Assembly (NCBI GenBank): GCA_032622095.1
Contig: CP136063.1
Coordinates: forward strand, 208,741,934 to 208,805,933
DNA: 64,000 nucleotides
Direction: 5' to 3'
Source: Siphonodentalium dalli
Lineage: Eukaryota; Mollusca; Scaphopoda; Gadilida; Siphonodentaliidae
Position numbers and translations under genes: made by a program. The notes under the pieces were generated by a model. That model was given only the letters and a program-made list of their open reading frames with translations, did not search any database and was not told where the DNA came from. Positions within the stretch are counted from its first letter, which is position 1, and each line of letters opens with the position of its first letter. Of this stretch, positions 46,412 through 57,892 are shown one piece after another.

Positions 46412-47154
46412 CACACTGCTGTCAGTCGAATGATTCTCCTAGATGGATGGACTGGTGTATCCCGACTGTCAACTAACTGGGCAGAATGTCAAACTATTGA
46501 GTATTTCCGCATACATAAGGTATCAACTTGTTTTTTAAATCAACTATTGCATATGTATATACTCGTAACAGTCGAAATACTATGTTTTGCCTCAGTTCCT
46601 TATATATTATGTTTTTGTGCGTTGTCACATGCCTCGGCCATTTTTAATTCGTGGTACTCGATCACTAACGGTGTAATGGACGACTAACCTGATATTAGGA
46701 ACGAATGGCCGAGGCATTTTAGTTTCTGTCGCTAGCCCATTAACTGACGTACATGTAACACAAACATCAGTTTTTAAACATACACAAAGGAATTACTTTA
46801 TATAAATGAAAAATTAAATTCAATGCCGACAACTGAGAAATATACGAACGTTGTTTTCTGTATACAAATAGTATGGTATGCAAATGATCTGCACGCCACT
46901 AATGACAAAACTCTGAATTTTGGGGGGTACATCAGCCTTATGCATGCTCTTGTTTGGGGCGCTGTGTAGATCTGACTAATTGCTGTTAGATATCTCAGTC
47001 GGGGTGGTCTCCTTGTGCAATAAATAGAAAAAAAATACATGCCCATTATACAAGTACCTTCCGGATGTGTAAGGAGCCAATTTGTAAAAATAACGTGGAA
47101 ATTGGAACCAAGGGACTTTATGACGGGAGCTGCGCTGGTGGCATTAAAGGTCAT

Positions 47155-47300
47155 GTGCCAGTGCATTCTCTTATAGGGAGCCTCGCATAGATAACATAAT
47201 GACTTAGAAGGTTAAGTTAAATAGTGTTAGGCCAATACGTTATCTTATTTATATATGCGATGCTCCCTATCGGAGACTCGCATAATATACTGCATTGGTA
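47155..47300. repeat. Degraded MITE family A relative
   Basis: TGTGCCAGTGCATTCTCTTAT and ATACTGCATTGGTA bound a shorter palindrome pair. The inner GGGAGCCTCGCATA and TATGCGATGCTCCC replace the usual GTCGACC centre, so it is either an older subfamily or a distinct related MITE. Confidence 0.5.
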
Positions 47301-47430
47301 GGTTTTCGCAAAAATTTCAGGAAGCTCCAGTCATGGAAGGGTGAAGTCGTGGTTAAAGGACTGAATATCGGGAACTAAATACAAATTATGTTCGATACGC
47401 TTTCATTCTGGTTTTTGTTACACGTTGATA

Positions 47431-48157
47431 TCTCATATATATTTTGAAGACCTCTGTTTGTTTGTTTGTTTGTTTGTTTGTTTGTCTGTCTGTCTGTCAT
47501 TTATACAAATCTACGATTCTCGACCGATCGGGACGAAACTTGGTACGTGTGTGTAGTTTGACCAGGCGGTGAACGTTGTCGTATTGGCGAGCCCGTGCGG
47601 CGCCCGCTTCGCGCATGCGCAGACGAGATCTCGGAAACGGGTGGAGCCGATGAGCCCGACGTTGTCCGGGCTATTCAAAAACCAAATTTCAAGTCGATAG
47701 CTCCACCCGTTTCCGAGATGAGCCCGACGTTGTCCGGGCTATTCGGCGACCCGATAAAATTCGTATCCGGGGCAAGATACATTCACATACCAAATTTCAA
47801 GTCGATAGCTCCACCCGTTTCCGAGATCTCGTCTAACCACTCAAAAGTATTGTTCCCGTATATCTCTCTGCAGATGCTAATAACGTTGAAATGGTAAACA
47901 AACGCTCTTTATAGCGATGCGTCAAAAACAAACGCTCATTAAATTATCACTTGATTAACCACCGCAGTGCCGTTTTTTGTGACTGAGAGTGGAGAACGGG
48001 TGGTCTGAACTTCTCCAAAACGCGACGCCGACGGTGTCCGTGTGATTTTACCTTTGGATAGGAAGTTTAGTCTCGATGGGTCAACCCGTTTTCGATTCTA
48101 TAAAGGACATACAGACAGACAGACAGACAGACAGAGGTCTTCAAAATATATATGAGA
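47431..48157. mobile_element. Helitron-like fragments, head-to-head
   Basis: The left side starts A|TCTCATATATATTTTGAAG, then (GTTT)n(GTCT)n and ACGAAACTTGGTACGTG. The right side ends with the reverse complement of the same start (CTTCAAAATATATATGAGA). Between them are repeated units with TTTCAAGTCGATAGCTCCACC and GATGAGCCCGACGTTGTCC in reverse orientation. So a 5' end faces another 5' end and the 3' parts are broken. Confidence 0.5.
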
Positions 48158-48490
48158 CTAGCCGATGAGCCCGACGTTGTCCGGGCTATTCAAAAACCAA
48201 ATTTCAAGTCGATAGCTATTCAAAAACCTAATTTCAAGTCGATAGCTCCACCCGTTTCCGAGATCTGGTCTGCGCATGCGCGAAACTGGCGTCGCACGGG
48301 CTCGGCGACCCGATAAATTTCGTATCCGGGGCAAGATACATTCACATAGCAAATTTCAAGTCGATAGCTCCACCCGTTTCCGATATCTCTTCTGCGCATG
48401 CGCGAAGCTGGTGTCGCACGGGCTCGGCGACCCGATAAAATTCGTATCCGGGGCAAGATACATTCACATAGCAAATTTCAAGTATCAAGT
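48158..48490 (-). mobile_element. Helitron-like fragment, 3' end against previous copy
   Basis: It starts with CTAG (48158-48161) directly after the TC/GA end of the previous fragment, then the subterminal hairpin GCCCGACGTTGTCCGGGC, and three units of about 100 bases with AAATTTCAAGTCGATAGCTC, TGCGCATGCGCGAA and GATAAA.TTCGTATCCGGG. It breaks at the start of the right inverted arm (48493). Confidence 0.6.
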
Positions 48491-48492
48491 AT

Positions 48493-50410
48493 CAAATGAC
48501 AGCGGAAATAAATTCTGACTTATATTTGGTGTTAAATCGGACTGTCTATTTTTAAAGGGGCATGGCTCGTTCGAACCTCAAAATTATGTGCATAATTTGG
48601 TAAGAGTTATCTCAAAACATACATACGCGGAAGATTTCTAAAAAATACTTGATATATATGTGTAAATTCTTGTTTTGTTTCTTTTATTTTTCGCTAAATT
48701 TGATATCGTTTAGTTTGTGTCTGTTCGAGTTTTTTTTTAATTAGTCGTCGCGTAAAATTGCACATCTACAACCTCCGTCGCTCTGAAACGTTTATTGTAC
48801 TACATATTTTATAGAGAAAACAGTGATTGAAGTTTTTCAATTGGTTCATGTTAAGATAACGCAATATATACCTTTACAGTAATGCCCAAAGTAATTGACC
48901 ACTTAACCACAGCAGATTATGGGTAATTTTTCAGGATTTAGTCGGAAATATGGCTTGTTGCCATTCATCGGAAAGCTCTCGGCGAGAGCTTTCCGATGAA
49001 TGGCAACAAGCCATATTTCCGACTAAATCCTGAAAAATTACCCATAATTCTGCTGTGGTTAAGTGGTCAATTACTTTGGGCATTACTGTACCTGAAGTCA
49101 CGCGTTATCCAGAATTGCAATAAATACGCCCTGTCACTAACTCGCGGCCAAATTGGATCCATCAGGCCAGGTTCCGTGGTGTTAGTGGTACAGGTCAATG
49201 TTCTGGAGTAGCATTTCAATATATGGAAGTCATGAATAGTCAAAAGCTCCATATATCGATATGCTACTCCAGAACTGTGATCTGTATTACTAAAACCGGA
49301 GCTGAATGAATCTATGAAACCACGGAACGGAGCTGGATGAATCCAATGCGGCCGCGACTCGGTGATCTCGCTTATAAAAATATGGCATTTTGTATTGGGA
49401 ATTAGGCACCCAATCAGCGTGTTCTATGTTGTATTTTTGATTACTTCATTGCGTCTTCTGTGACATATAATGGTCACAGTATGATAGTTCGGGTATTTAT
49501 CGACCTATTTCGACACGGGGGGAAATAGCAAGCGAATATTATATGGTGTATTTTGGAGTACAAACCGCCATGTGGCTTTAAAGCCCCACTCAATTATCGA
49601 ATCTCCAGATCACATTATATAAAATATATGCCATCTACATTGTGTATTATATATTTTGGAAGATCTGTGTGTGTGTCTGTAATCGATGGACTCGAAAACG
49701 GCAAAGCCGATTTCGATGAAACTTGGTATGTGGGGATATTTTCGACCGGGGAATGACATGGGCCTAATAATTTGCCCGTGAGACGTGACCTTGACCTTGA
49801 AATCGGGTAATTTCAAGGTCAAACGCCCGAATATCACGGGATTTCGATGAAACTTGGTATGTGGGGGTACCTTCGGTCGGGGAGTGGCATAAACCTATTA
49901 ATTTGCCCGTGCGACGTGACCTTGAAATCGGGTCATTTCAAGGTCAAACGCCCGAATATCACGGCATTTCGATGAAACTTGGTACGTGGGGATACTTTCG
50001 TATGGGGAGTCTCATAATCATATTCATTTGTGCGACGTGACCTTGACCTTTAAATCGGGTCAATTCAAGGTCAAATCGCCAATTATGATGGGATTTCGAC
50101 GAAATTTTATACATAGGGTTACTTTTGTCCACTGAGTGTTTTGGACGGGTCAAATCGTGACCCCGACCTGACCTTGGCCTTCAAAATGATCAATTCAAGG
50201 TCAAATCGGTTAAAACCGGATGGATTTCGACGGGCACGTTTGTCGGGTACTGGTCAAATCGTGACCACACTTGACCTTGACCTTCAAAATGGACAATTCA
50301 AGGTCAAAGCCCGGACGAAGTCGGGTCACCTTCTAGTCTATTATATATTTTGGAAGATCTGTATGTGTGTCTGTGTGTCTGTCTGTAATCGATGGACTCA
50401 AAAACGGCCG
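48493..50410 (-). repeat. Right arm of the large inverted duplication
   Basis: Reverse complement of 42805-44595. It includes the foldback at 48880-49088, MITE D (about 49135-49365), a Helitron-like element (49634-50336) and the first 74 bases of the next tandem Helitron-like copy (50337-50410). The copy is cut exactly where the 20-bp satellite starts. Confidence 0.85.
49634..50336 (+). mobile_element. Helitron/HINE-like element in the right arm
   Basis: It starts TC preceded by A (49634) and ends with CCCGGACGAAGTCGGG, eight bases and CTAG (50333-50336). The next copy's TC follows at once, preserving the head-to-tail junction seen at 42886/42887. It has one more GACCTTGA/TATGTGGGG unit than its mirror copy and a nine-base insertion near its 5' end. 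Confidence 0.65.
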
Positions 50411-52702
50411 ATGTGAAGTTATACACTACAATGGAAGTTATACACTACAATGTGAAGTTATACACTACAATGTGAAGTTATACAATTCAATGTGAAGTTA
50501 TACAATACAATGGAAGTTATACACTACAATGTGAAGTTATACACTACAATGGAAGTTATACACTACAATGGAAGTTATACACTACAATGTGAAGTTATAC
50601 ACTACAATGTGAAGTTATACACTACAATGGAAGTTATACACTACAATGGAAGTTATACACTACAATGTGAAGTTATACACTACAATGTGAAGTTACACAC
50701 TACAATGGAAGTTATACACTACAATGCGAAGTTATACACTACAATGCGAAGTTATACACTACAATGCGAAGTTATACACTACAATGCGAAGTTATACACT
50801 ACAATGCGAAGTTATACACTACAATGCGAAGTTATACACTACAATGCGAAGTTACACACTACAATGCGAAGTTACACACTACAATGCGAAGTTACACACT
50901 ACAATGCGAAGTTACACACTACAATGTGAAGTTACACACTACAATGTGAAGTTACACACTACAATGTGAAGTTACACACTACAATGTTATACAATACACT
51001 ACAATGTGAAGTTATACACTACAATGTGAAGTTATACACTACAATGTGAAGTTATACACTACAATGTGAAGTTATACACTACAATGTGAAGTTATACACT
51101 ACAATGTGAAGTTATACACTACAATGTGAAGTTATACACTACAATGTGAAGTTATACACTACAATGTGAAGTTATACACTACAATGGAAGTTATACACTA
51201 CAATGTGAAGTTATACACTACAATGTGAAGTTATACACTACAATGTGAAGTTATACACTACAATGTGAAGTTATAAACTACAATGTGAAGTTATACACTA
51301 CAATGTGAAGTTATACACTACAATGTGAAGTTATACACTACAATGTGAAGTTATACACTACAATGTGAAGTTATACACTACAATGTGAAGTTATACACTA
51401 CAATGTGAAGTTATACACTACAATGTGAAGTTATACACTACAATGTGAAGTTATACACTACAATGTGAAGTTATACACTACAATGTGAAGTTATACACTA
51501 CAATGTGAAGTTATACACTACAATGTGAAGTTATACACTACAATGTGAAGTTATACACTACAATGTGAAGTTATACACTACAATGTGAAGTTATACACTA
51601 CAATGTGAAGTTATACACTACAATGTGAAGTTATACACTACAATGGAAGTTATACACTACAATGTGAAGTTATACACTACAATGTGAAGTTATACACTAC
51701 AATGTGAAGTTATACACTACAATGTGAAGTTATACACTACAATGTGAAGTTATACACTACAATGTGAAGTTATACACTACAATGTGAAGTTATACACTAC
51801 AATGTGAAGTTATACACTACAATGTGAAGTTATACACTACAATGTGAAGTTATACACTACAATGTGAAGTTATACACTACAATGTGAAGTTATACACTAC
51901 AATGTGAAGTTATACACAACAATGTGAAGTTATACACTACAATGTGAAGTTATACACTACAATGTGAAGTTATACACTACAATGTGAAGTTATACACTAC
52001 AATGGAAGTTATACACTACAATGGAAGTTATACACTACAATGTGAAGTTATACACTACAATGTGAAGTTATACACTACAATGTGAAGTTATACACTACAA
52101 TGTGAAGTTATACACTACAATGTGAAGTTATACACTACAATGTGAAGTTATACACTACAATGTGAAGTTATACACTACAATGTGAAGTTATACACTACAA
52201 TGGGAAGTTATACACTACAATGGGAAGTTATACACTACAATGGGAAGTTATACACTACAATGGGAAGTTATACACTACAATGTGAAGTTATACACTACAA
52301 TGTGAAGTTATACACTACAATGTGAAGTTATACACTACAATGTGAAGTTATACACTACAATGGGAAGTTATACACTACAATGTGAAGTTATACACTACAA
52401 TGTGAAGTTATACACTACAATGTGAAGTTATACACTACAATGTGAAGTTATACACTACAATGTGAAGTTATACACTACAATGTGAAGTTATACACTACAA
52501 TGTGAAGTTATACACTACAATGTGAAGTTATACACTACAATGTGAAGTTATACACTACAATGTGAAGTTATACACTACAATGTGAAGTTATACACTACAA
52601 TGGGAAGTTATACACTACAATGGGAAGTTATACACTACAATGGGAAGTTATACACTACAATGGGAAGTTATACACTACAATGTGAAGTTATACACTACAA
52701 TG
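50411..52702 (+). repeat. 20-bp satellite array, about 114 units
   Basis: The unit AAGTTATACACTACAATGTG repeats without interruption for 2.29 kb. Variant units cluster: 19-base units (AATGGAAG) are frequent at the left edge and recur singly near 51185, 51640 and 52005; the TGCGAAG type fills 50722-50925; TTACACAC units occur at about 50690 and 50850-50975; TGGGAAG units occur at 52200-52265, 52360 and 52605-52680. Clustering of variants is what local unequal exchange or slippage produces. Long open frames over it are a by-product of lacking stop codons in one phase. It abuts the right inverted arm on the left. Confidence 0.97.
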
Positions 52703-52740
52703 AAATTTACGGTTGAATAAGTATCACTTGGACGAGCTAC

Positions 52741-53137
52741 GGCAACTGAATGATTGTCTAGTGTCACCGAAAATATTTGTTAACCCTTTACCCAACAGAA
52801 CGGCCCTGTGCCAATGCATTCTCTTATATATGCGAGTCGACCATAGGTCGCCTCGCATATATAAGAGAATGCATTGGCTTAACAGATATTAAAAATGATA
52901 AAATTGTCAAAGAATGTAGAAAAATATTATAAAAATATTATAAAAAATGTAAGAAAAAATTATAAAATTGTTAAAGAATGTAAGAAAAAATGGTAAAGAG
53001 TGTTAAAAAAAGATTTGTTTAGGCCAATGCATTCTCTTATATATGCGAGGCGACCTATGGTCGACTCGCATATATAAGAGAATGCATTGGCACAGGGCAA
53101 CTGAATGATTGTCTAGTGTCACCGAAAATATTTGTTA
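52741..53137. mobile_element. MITE family A between 42-bp direct repeats
   Basis: A complete family A unit (52804-53097), with the extra TTAACCC..TACCCAACAG end at 52781-52800 as near 3316, is flanked by identical 42-base direct repeats at 52741-52782 and 53096-53137 (starting GGCAACTGAATGATTGTC). The repeats are much longer than a normal target duplication. Confidence 0.8.
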
Positions 53138-53240
53138 CCGTCCATATTGTAAAAGTTACTATGTCAAATGTGTTCGATTTGATATAAAACCACAAATGTA
53201 AGTTTAAACGTTTATATGCATGATTGTGCAGAAAGTTAGC

Positions 53241-53429
53241 TTAGGAAATGTTGTCAACTTTGGTGTGAAACCGGACACGAACATCTTTAAGCGTGGGTGA
53301 AGTCCCACATCCACTGACGAGTTCTCTATCCGTCGCGTGTTTAAATGGAGCAAACTCTTTATAATTAGCTGCACTTCCGTTTATTTCTATTGGCCGACCG
53401 GTTTCTTGTTCAACATCACATCGGCGCAC
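53241..53429. other. Non-coding stretch 53138-53813
   Basis: Short frames on both strands here (62-64 codons) carry no recognisable domain. I see no exon, RNA or repeat between the preceding MITE and the tandem duplication at 53814. Confidence 0.3.
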
Positions 53430-53813
53430 TCACAGAGGAAGTATTGTCATCATTATATTTATAATCAATCCACCCGCCGAACAATGTGGTTTATTCTGGG
53501 GCGGCGTTTCCATGTGGATCTGACGGTATAGTAAATAATTATACAAGAAAACTAAGATGCATGCATCAGATTACCCATGAACTATTTAGCATAAAATAAT
53601 TGAGCTCGGTCTCATCTGTCCTGCAATTTCGGTTGACGTTTGACACATGGATTCATCAGCGACGCTACGACTGAGATCGATGCACCGATTACACCATGGG
53701 TTATAATCGGTTTAACGAAGAGGTAGATTAGATACGGACGTGTTCTCGATATATGTGTGGATCGATGATAGCAAAAAAACAACCAGAGATGACTGTGGGT
53801 GGTGGGCTATTTT

Positions 53814-53937
53814 TTATATAACTTTTAAAGAAAATTCAGCAGTTACAATATGGCAGCAGCAAAGAAGTATGTACATTTATTCTATAACTTTTAAACAAAA
53901 TTCAGCAGTTGCAATATGGCAGCAGCAAAGAAGGACG
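53814..53937 (+). repeat. 62-bp tandem duplication
   Basis: Two units share TATAACTTTTAAA.AAAATTCAGCAGTT.CAATATGG and GCAGCAGCAAAGAAG. Three to four substitutions separate them. Confidence 0.8.
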
Positions 53938-54026
53938 GCAAATGGTGGGGGCGGTGTGACTTGTAACTACGATTGAAACTAGATAATTATACAGTTTGGA
54001 GATTATTGAATGAGGAATGTGATATT

Positions 54027-54480
54027 AAGGGATACTGTACCTTTTTCTTTTGGTGTGCAGATTGAATATCAGTTAAAATGCACAATCCTATTAAGCGGCC
54101 GTCAATTTTTATTTATATGGATTGGGCGGTCAGAAGTATTAGATTCGAGTCGAGGAACCCACAAATCAGAAGCCAGATTTATTAGAAATGGATGTTTTAA
54201 ATATATTATTTTTTGCAATCGAGTATTACTGGTCTAGTAAAGAGTCGACGAGTTGTCGGTATCGGACCAAATTGCGGATGAAGATGGATAACTCTAAAAT
54301 GAATCGGCTTTCTGTTTATAGCAAGTCCAAATTTGGTCCAACATGTTGATAAATATAACAATTTCGGGCAATTTTATACCATAATTGACAGCGGTTAGCA
54401 TTATTTTTGGCAAATAATCGATTCCGATAACTGCACGAAGGGGATTCTAAAAATGTTGTTGTTGGAATCGGTACCTTTAA
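54027..54480. mobile_element. MITE family C-like element
   Basis: TTAAGGGATACTGTACC at the left and GGTACCTTTAA at the right are inverted ends. The right half (54243-54480) resembles 55260-55516 in the same order: GTCGAC.AGTTG.TGGT, GGACCAAATT.., CCAAATTT, GCAATTTT.TAC and CTAAAAATGTT, so a related element lies there without its left end. Confidence 0.6.
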
Positions 54481-54895
54481 ATAAAACATTGAGTGGAATT
54501 CAGGACCTATGTGGATAGATACGAACAGGAACTTGGGCCGAGTTGCATTTCGTTCAAATATCGGAAGAAAGTGGAATGTTGATTTTCAAATGTGTCAACA
54601 ATGAATAAAAAAGGTTTGCCCAGTCAGAGGGCCATGGCCACAAGTGTATATGATATTGTTGTTAAGAGATAACTTGTAGTGGACAATAGTGGACATGCAT
54701 GCTTTCCCAGTCACTAATAAAATCAGAGGGGTACCATGGTCACTTGACCGAGTTAGACAGACTGGTGTAATCGAGATAATCGGTATGTTATCTGCCTGCC
54801 ACCTGGTCTGGTTGTTCTATATCAAGGAACCCATCTTGAGTATGAAATAGATTTTATAGATTGAGAATTATCAGTGTCCCAATAGACAGTCGACG

Positions 54896-55257
54896 ATTAG
54901 AGGCCAAATTCATATTTACTAGTTAATTACGCTTCGGTGTAATACACACTACGCTTAAGCATAATAGCCTCATTCACAACTCCATTACGCTGTAATATAT
55001 TTTCATAACCTTACTACCTTACATATAATGGTATCATCTAAGGTATAGATATATATTAAAAGATACTAGCATCAGTGATGGGCTGCTTCCATTTTAGGTT
55101 CAGGAGAGTTTTTAAATATGGAATTTGAATTATACTAAAGCACAATGCCATTAAGCTTAAATGTAATGGAAATCTGAATTACGCTGAAGCTTTATGGTTG
55201 AGAGTAATGGAATTACGCTTATGCGTAATTGGTTATCAAACGTGAAATTGGCCTCCC
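54896..55257. repeat. Inverted-repeat element rich in TTACGC motifs
   Basis: GAGGCCAAATTCA at the left and TGAAATTGGCCTCC at the right pair. AATTACGCTTCGGTGTAAT, CATTACGCTGTAAT and the complements recur inside, giving many small palindromes. Confidence 0.55.
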
Positions 55258-55259
55258 CT

Positions 55260-55516
55260 AGTCGACAAGTTGCTGGTGTGGGACCAAATTGGGGACGAAA
55301 ATGGATCACTTAAATGAAGAGGCTTTATGTGGATAATAAGGCCAAATTTCATCGAACACCATGTCGTTAAATAACACGTTTCGCGCAATTTTGTACTATA
55401 CTCCGGAGAGTAGTTAGGAATATTTTATGGAAATTAATTGGTAACTGAAGTGGCACTTCTAAAAATGTTTTTTGAATCTGATTATATGGGGACCATCGAA
55501 TCATATTGAGTACCTT
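55260..55516 (+). repeat. Partial copy of the 54027-54480 element
   Basis: It aligns with 54243-54480 at perhaps two-thirds identity by eye and ends GAGTACCTTTAA. The left terminus is absent, replaced by the element ending at 55257. Confidence 0.55.
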
Positions 55517-55770
55517 TAACCTTTTCGCATCCGTGTTGCAGCAATACAATGTTTGGGGCTGTGTGGCATCTTTCATTTATGTATGCGAGTATCCCATAGG
55601 GTAATTCGTACAAACGAGAGAACGACGGAGAGATATTGGTAAATAAGGGCAATGTTGTTTCTTGTATATGGGAGTACCCAAACTGGATATGCACAGATGG
55701 TAAGAAAACACATTGGCTCATTGTTTTCACTAACCTTGGGAAGTTTCCCGTAAGGAGCGTTGGGACACAG

Positions 55771-56385
55771 GTGGTCTAATATGAGAACCTCCCCCTCGTA
55801 TGACTGGTGGATATTATGAGACTCTACCTCGCATATGACCGACGGATAATATGAGAACCTCCCCCGCGTATGAACGGTGGATAATATGAGAACCTCCACA
55901 TCATATGACCGGCGGATAATATGTTCATATGAGAACAGCCCACACATATGACCGGTGGGTAATATGAGAACCTGCCTCGCATATGAGAATCTCCCTCGTG
56001 TATGACCGGTGAATAATATGAACCTCCGCCGCGTATGACTGGTGGATAATATGTTCATATGAAAACCTCCTCCGTATGACCGGTGGATAATATGAGAACC
56101 TCCCCCACATATGACCGAGGATAATATGAGAACCTCCACCGCATATGACTGGCGGATAATATGTTCATATGAGAACCCCCCGCATATGACCAGTGGATAA
56201 TATTAGAACCTCCCACCTGTATAACCAGCGGATAATATGAAAACCTCCCTTGCGTATGCATGACTGGCGGATAATATGAACCTCCACCGCGTATCGCCGG
56301 CGGATAATATGTTCATATGAGAACCTCCTACACGTATGACCGGCTAATAATATGAGAACCTCAACTTCGTATAACCATCGGGCAT
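55771..56385 (+). repeat. 35-bp minisatellite, about 17 degenerate units
   Basis: The theme is CGTATGACCGGTGGATAATA followed by TGAGAACCTCC.CCG. Some units carry an insert of TGTTCATA, making a 42-base subtype that recurs roughly every third or fourth unit, a rough higher-order pattern. A 188-codon minus-strand frame (55573-56139) and several shorter ones are repeat translations with His-Ile-Ile-His-type periodicity and are not called as genes. Confidence 0.85.
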
Positions 56386-57892
56386 GTAAGTTTTTCAGTC
56401 TATGAACACTATTTGATTTGAATATTCTTTTGAACATTGACATATTCATGCGTTCAAACCAGTTAATCTATTTTGTAACTTGGCTTGTAATCGGCGGACA
56501 CTGGCTTCCGGCATTTGCGTTTTCAGTCACAACTGAAATAAAAAAATAAGTGCGATTTATAACAAATGAAAAGCGCAAAGCCTTTAAAAATCACACTAAG
56601 TTTGATACGTCTTCTGGTACATGGTATAATCGTATTTTGTGGATGAAGTGCTGCTAAAAACAGGCTTAGTTGGACCGATAAAACGCTTGTCAGCCATTCT
56701 ATTTTTTACGAGAAAAAGTAGCGCTCTCTCTTTGAGCGAATTTATGCAACAATTTCACTGGGTGGTGGAGCCATTCTGACAGCATTACATTCCATGTGTC
56801 AAATCCTACATTTTGATATACTGCACACCCCATTATATGGAATATATCAGCTGAAATCAATCCTGTTATTGTAAACATCGAGTCTATTTTTAGCTGTTTT
56901 CATAGGCGCGTTGTTTTCGTGTTCGCCGTTACAGTATTCGTACTAAAACAGCCATATTGTAGCTAAAACGAATGCGCAGTATTCCACTGTGCCAATTGAT
57001 ACATAATAATTGTTTGCTAGCGTATTTATCGAGAAAAATAAATTCTAAACATTGATGTCGAACGCAGTCTTTCGTATTTCGTGGCGCCTTCCCATGGGTG
57101 GGTTAATCGGTCTCTATGTGTGCATTAATTGCGTCTTCGCTCGAATTAATAAATTTGTTTTGTGCAATAGATGATAAACTTCATTTTATTACCAAATTTT
57201 CTTGTGGGCATAGCGATATCGCTGTAAAAAATGCATTTTCTGCAGCTGTTCCACGGCCTTGATTTCGAAATAATGCTCGGTTGTGTTCGGCTTTTATGAG
57301 GAACGCTTTTATATTGATCGGTATATAGGCAGACCCTTAGCACCCATCAATATATTTGGGCTGAATTAATCTGATGCGGTATGATTCCTCAAAATTAAAC
57401 AAAACAAGACAAAACCATCGTTACTTCGAAATGTAGTTTGGGCTAACATTGACACAAATCCTCCACATGTTCTAGGCTGGCACACACAGCATTCGTTTTT
57501 CCGTAGTTAATTAAATACCCTTTAGGTAAAATTAACCCAAAATGATCCCCGCGAACATCGGCATCGGCTTGTATTTATGTTCGCTCATGCTAATAGGATA
57601 TAGACAATATTTCACTTTTCTGAGTAGCGTACGGTTATTCTCCTCGAGTGAGATACCGATGATTATTTTTATGAGTGAATATAATATTCTCGTATCTCAC
57701 GAGAGAAGAAACACCGCAAATAGGTTCACATTTATTTGATTCTGAAATAGGTCCATAGTGAGCTTATTTTACTTTGTGTGTTTTTTAAAGTTATTTAATA
57801 AAATTATTAAAATGAAAATGTTGAAAAAATAACAAAGTAGCATATAACGCAGTAGCATATACAGACCCCGAGTCACCACATTTTGTTGAAAT
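56386..57892. other. Intergenic stretch before the retroelement cluster
   Basis: No exon, RNA or repeat is supported. Part of it may be a degraded 5' region of the Penelope-like element that follows, but I cannot see reverse transcriptase motifs. Confidence 0.4.

Noticed and set aside
50492-50929. 145-codon open frame over the 20-bp satellite
   Set aside because: It is a translation of the tandem array; frame is held only by chance mixing of 19- and 20-base units. No signal, domain or flanking gene structure.
50411-52702. CRISPR-like array
   Set aside because: Units are contiguous with no spacers, 20 bases long, and the context is an animal genome.
55573-56139. 188-codon minus-strand open frame
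   Set aside because: It covers the 35-base minisatellite and its residues repeat with the same period; three overlapping frames are open in the same area for the same reason.
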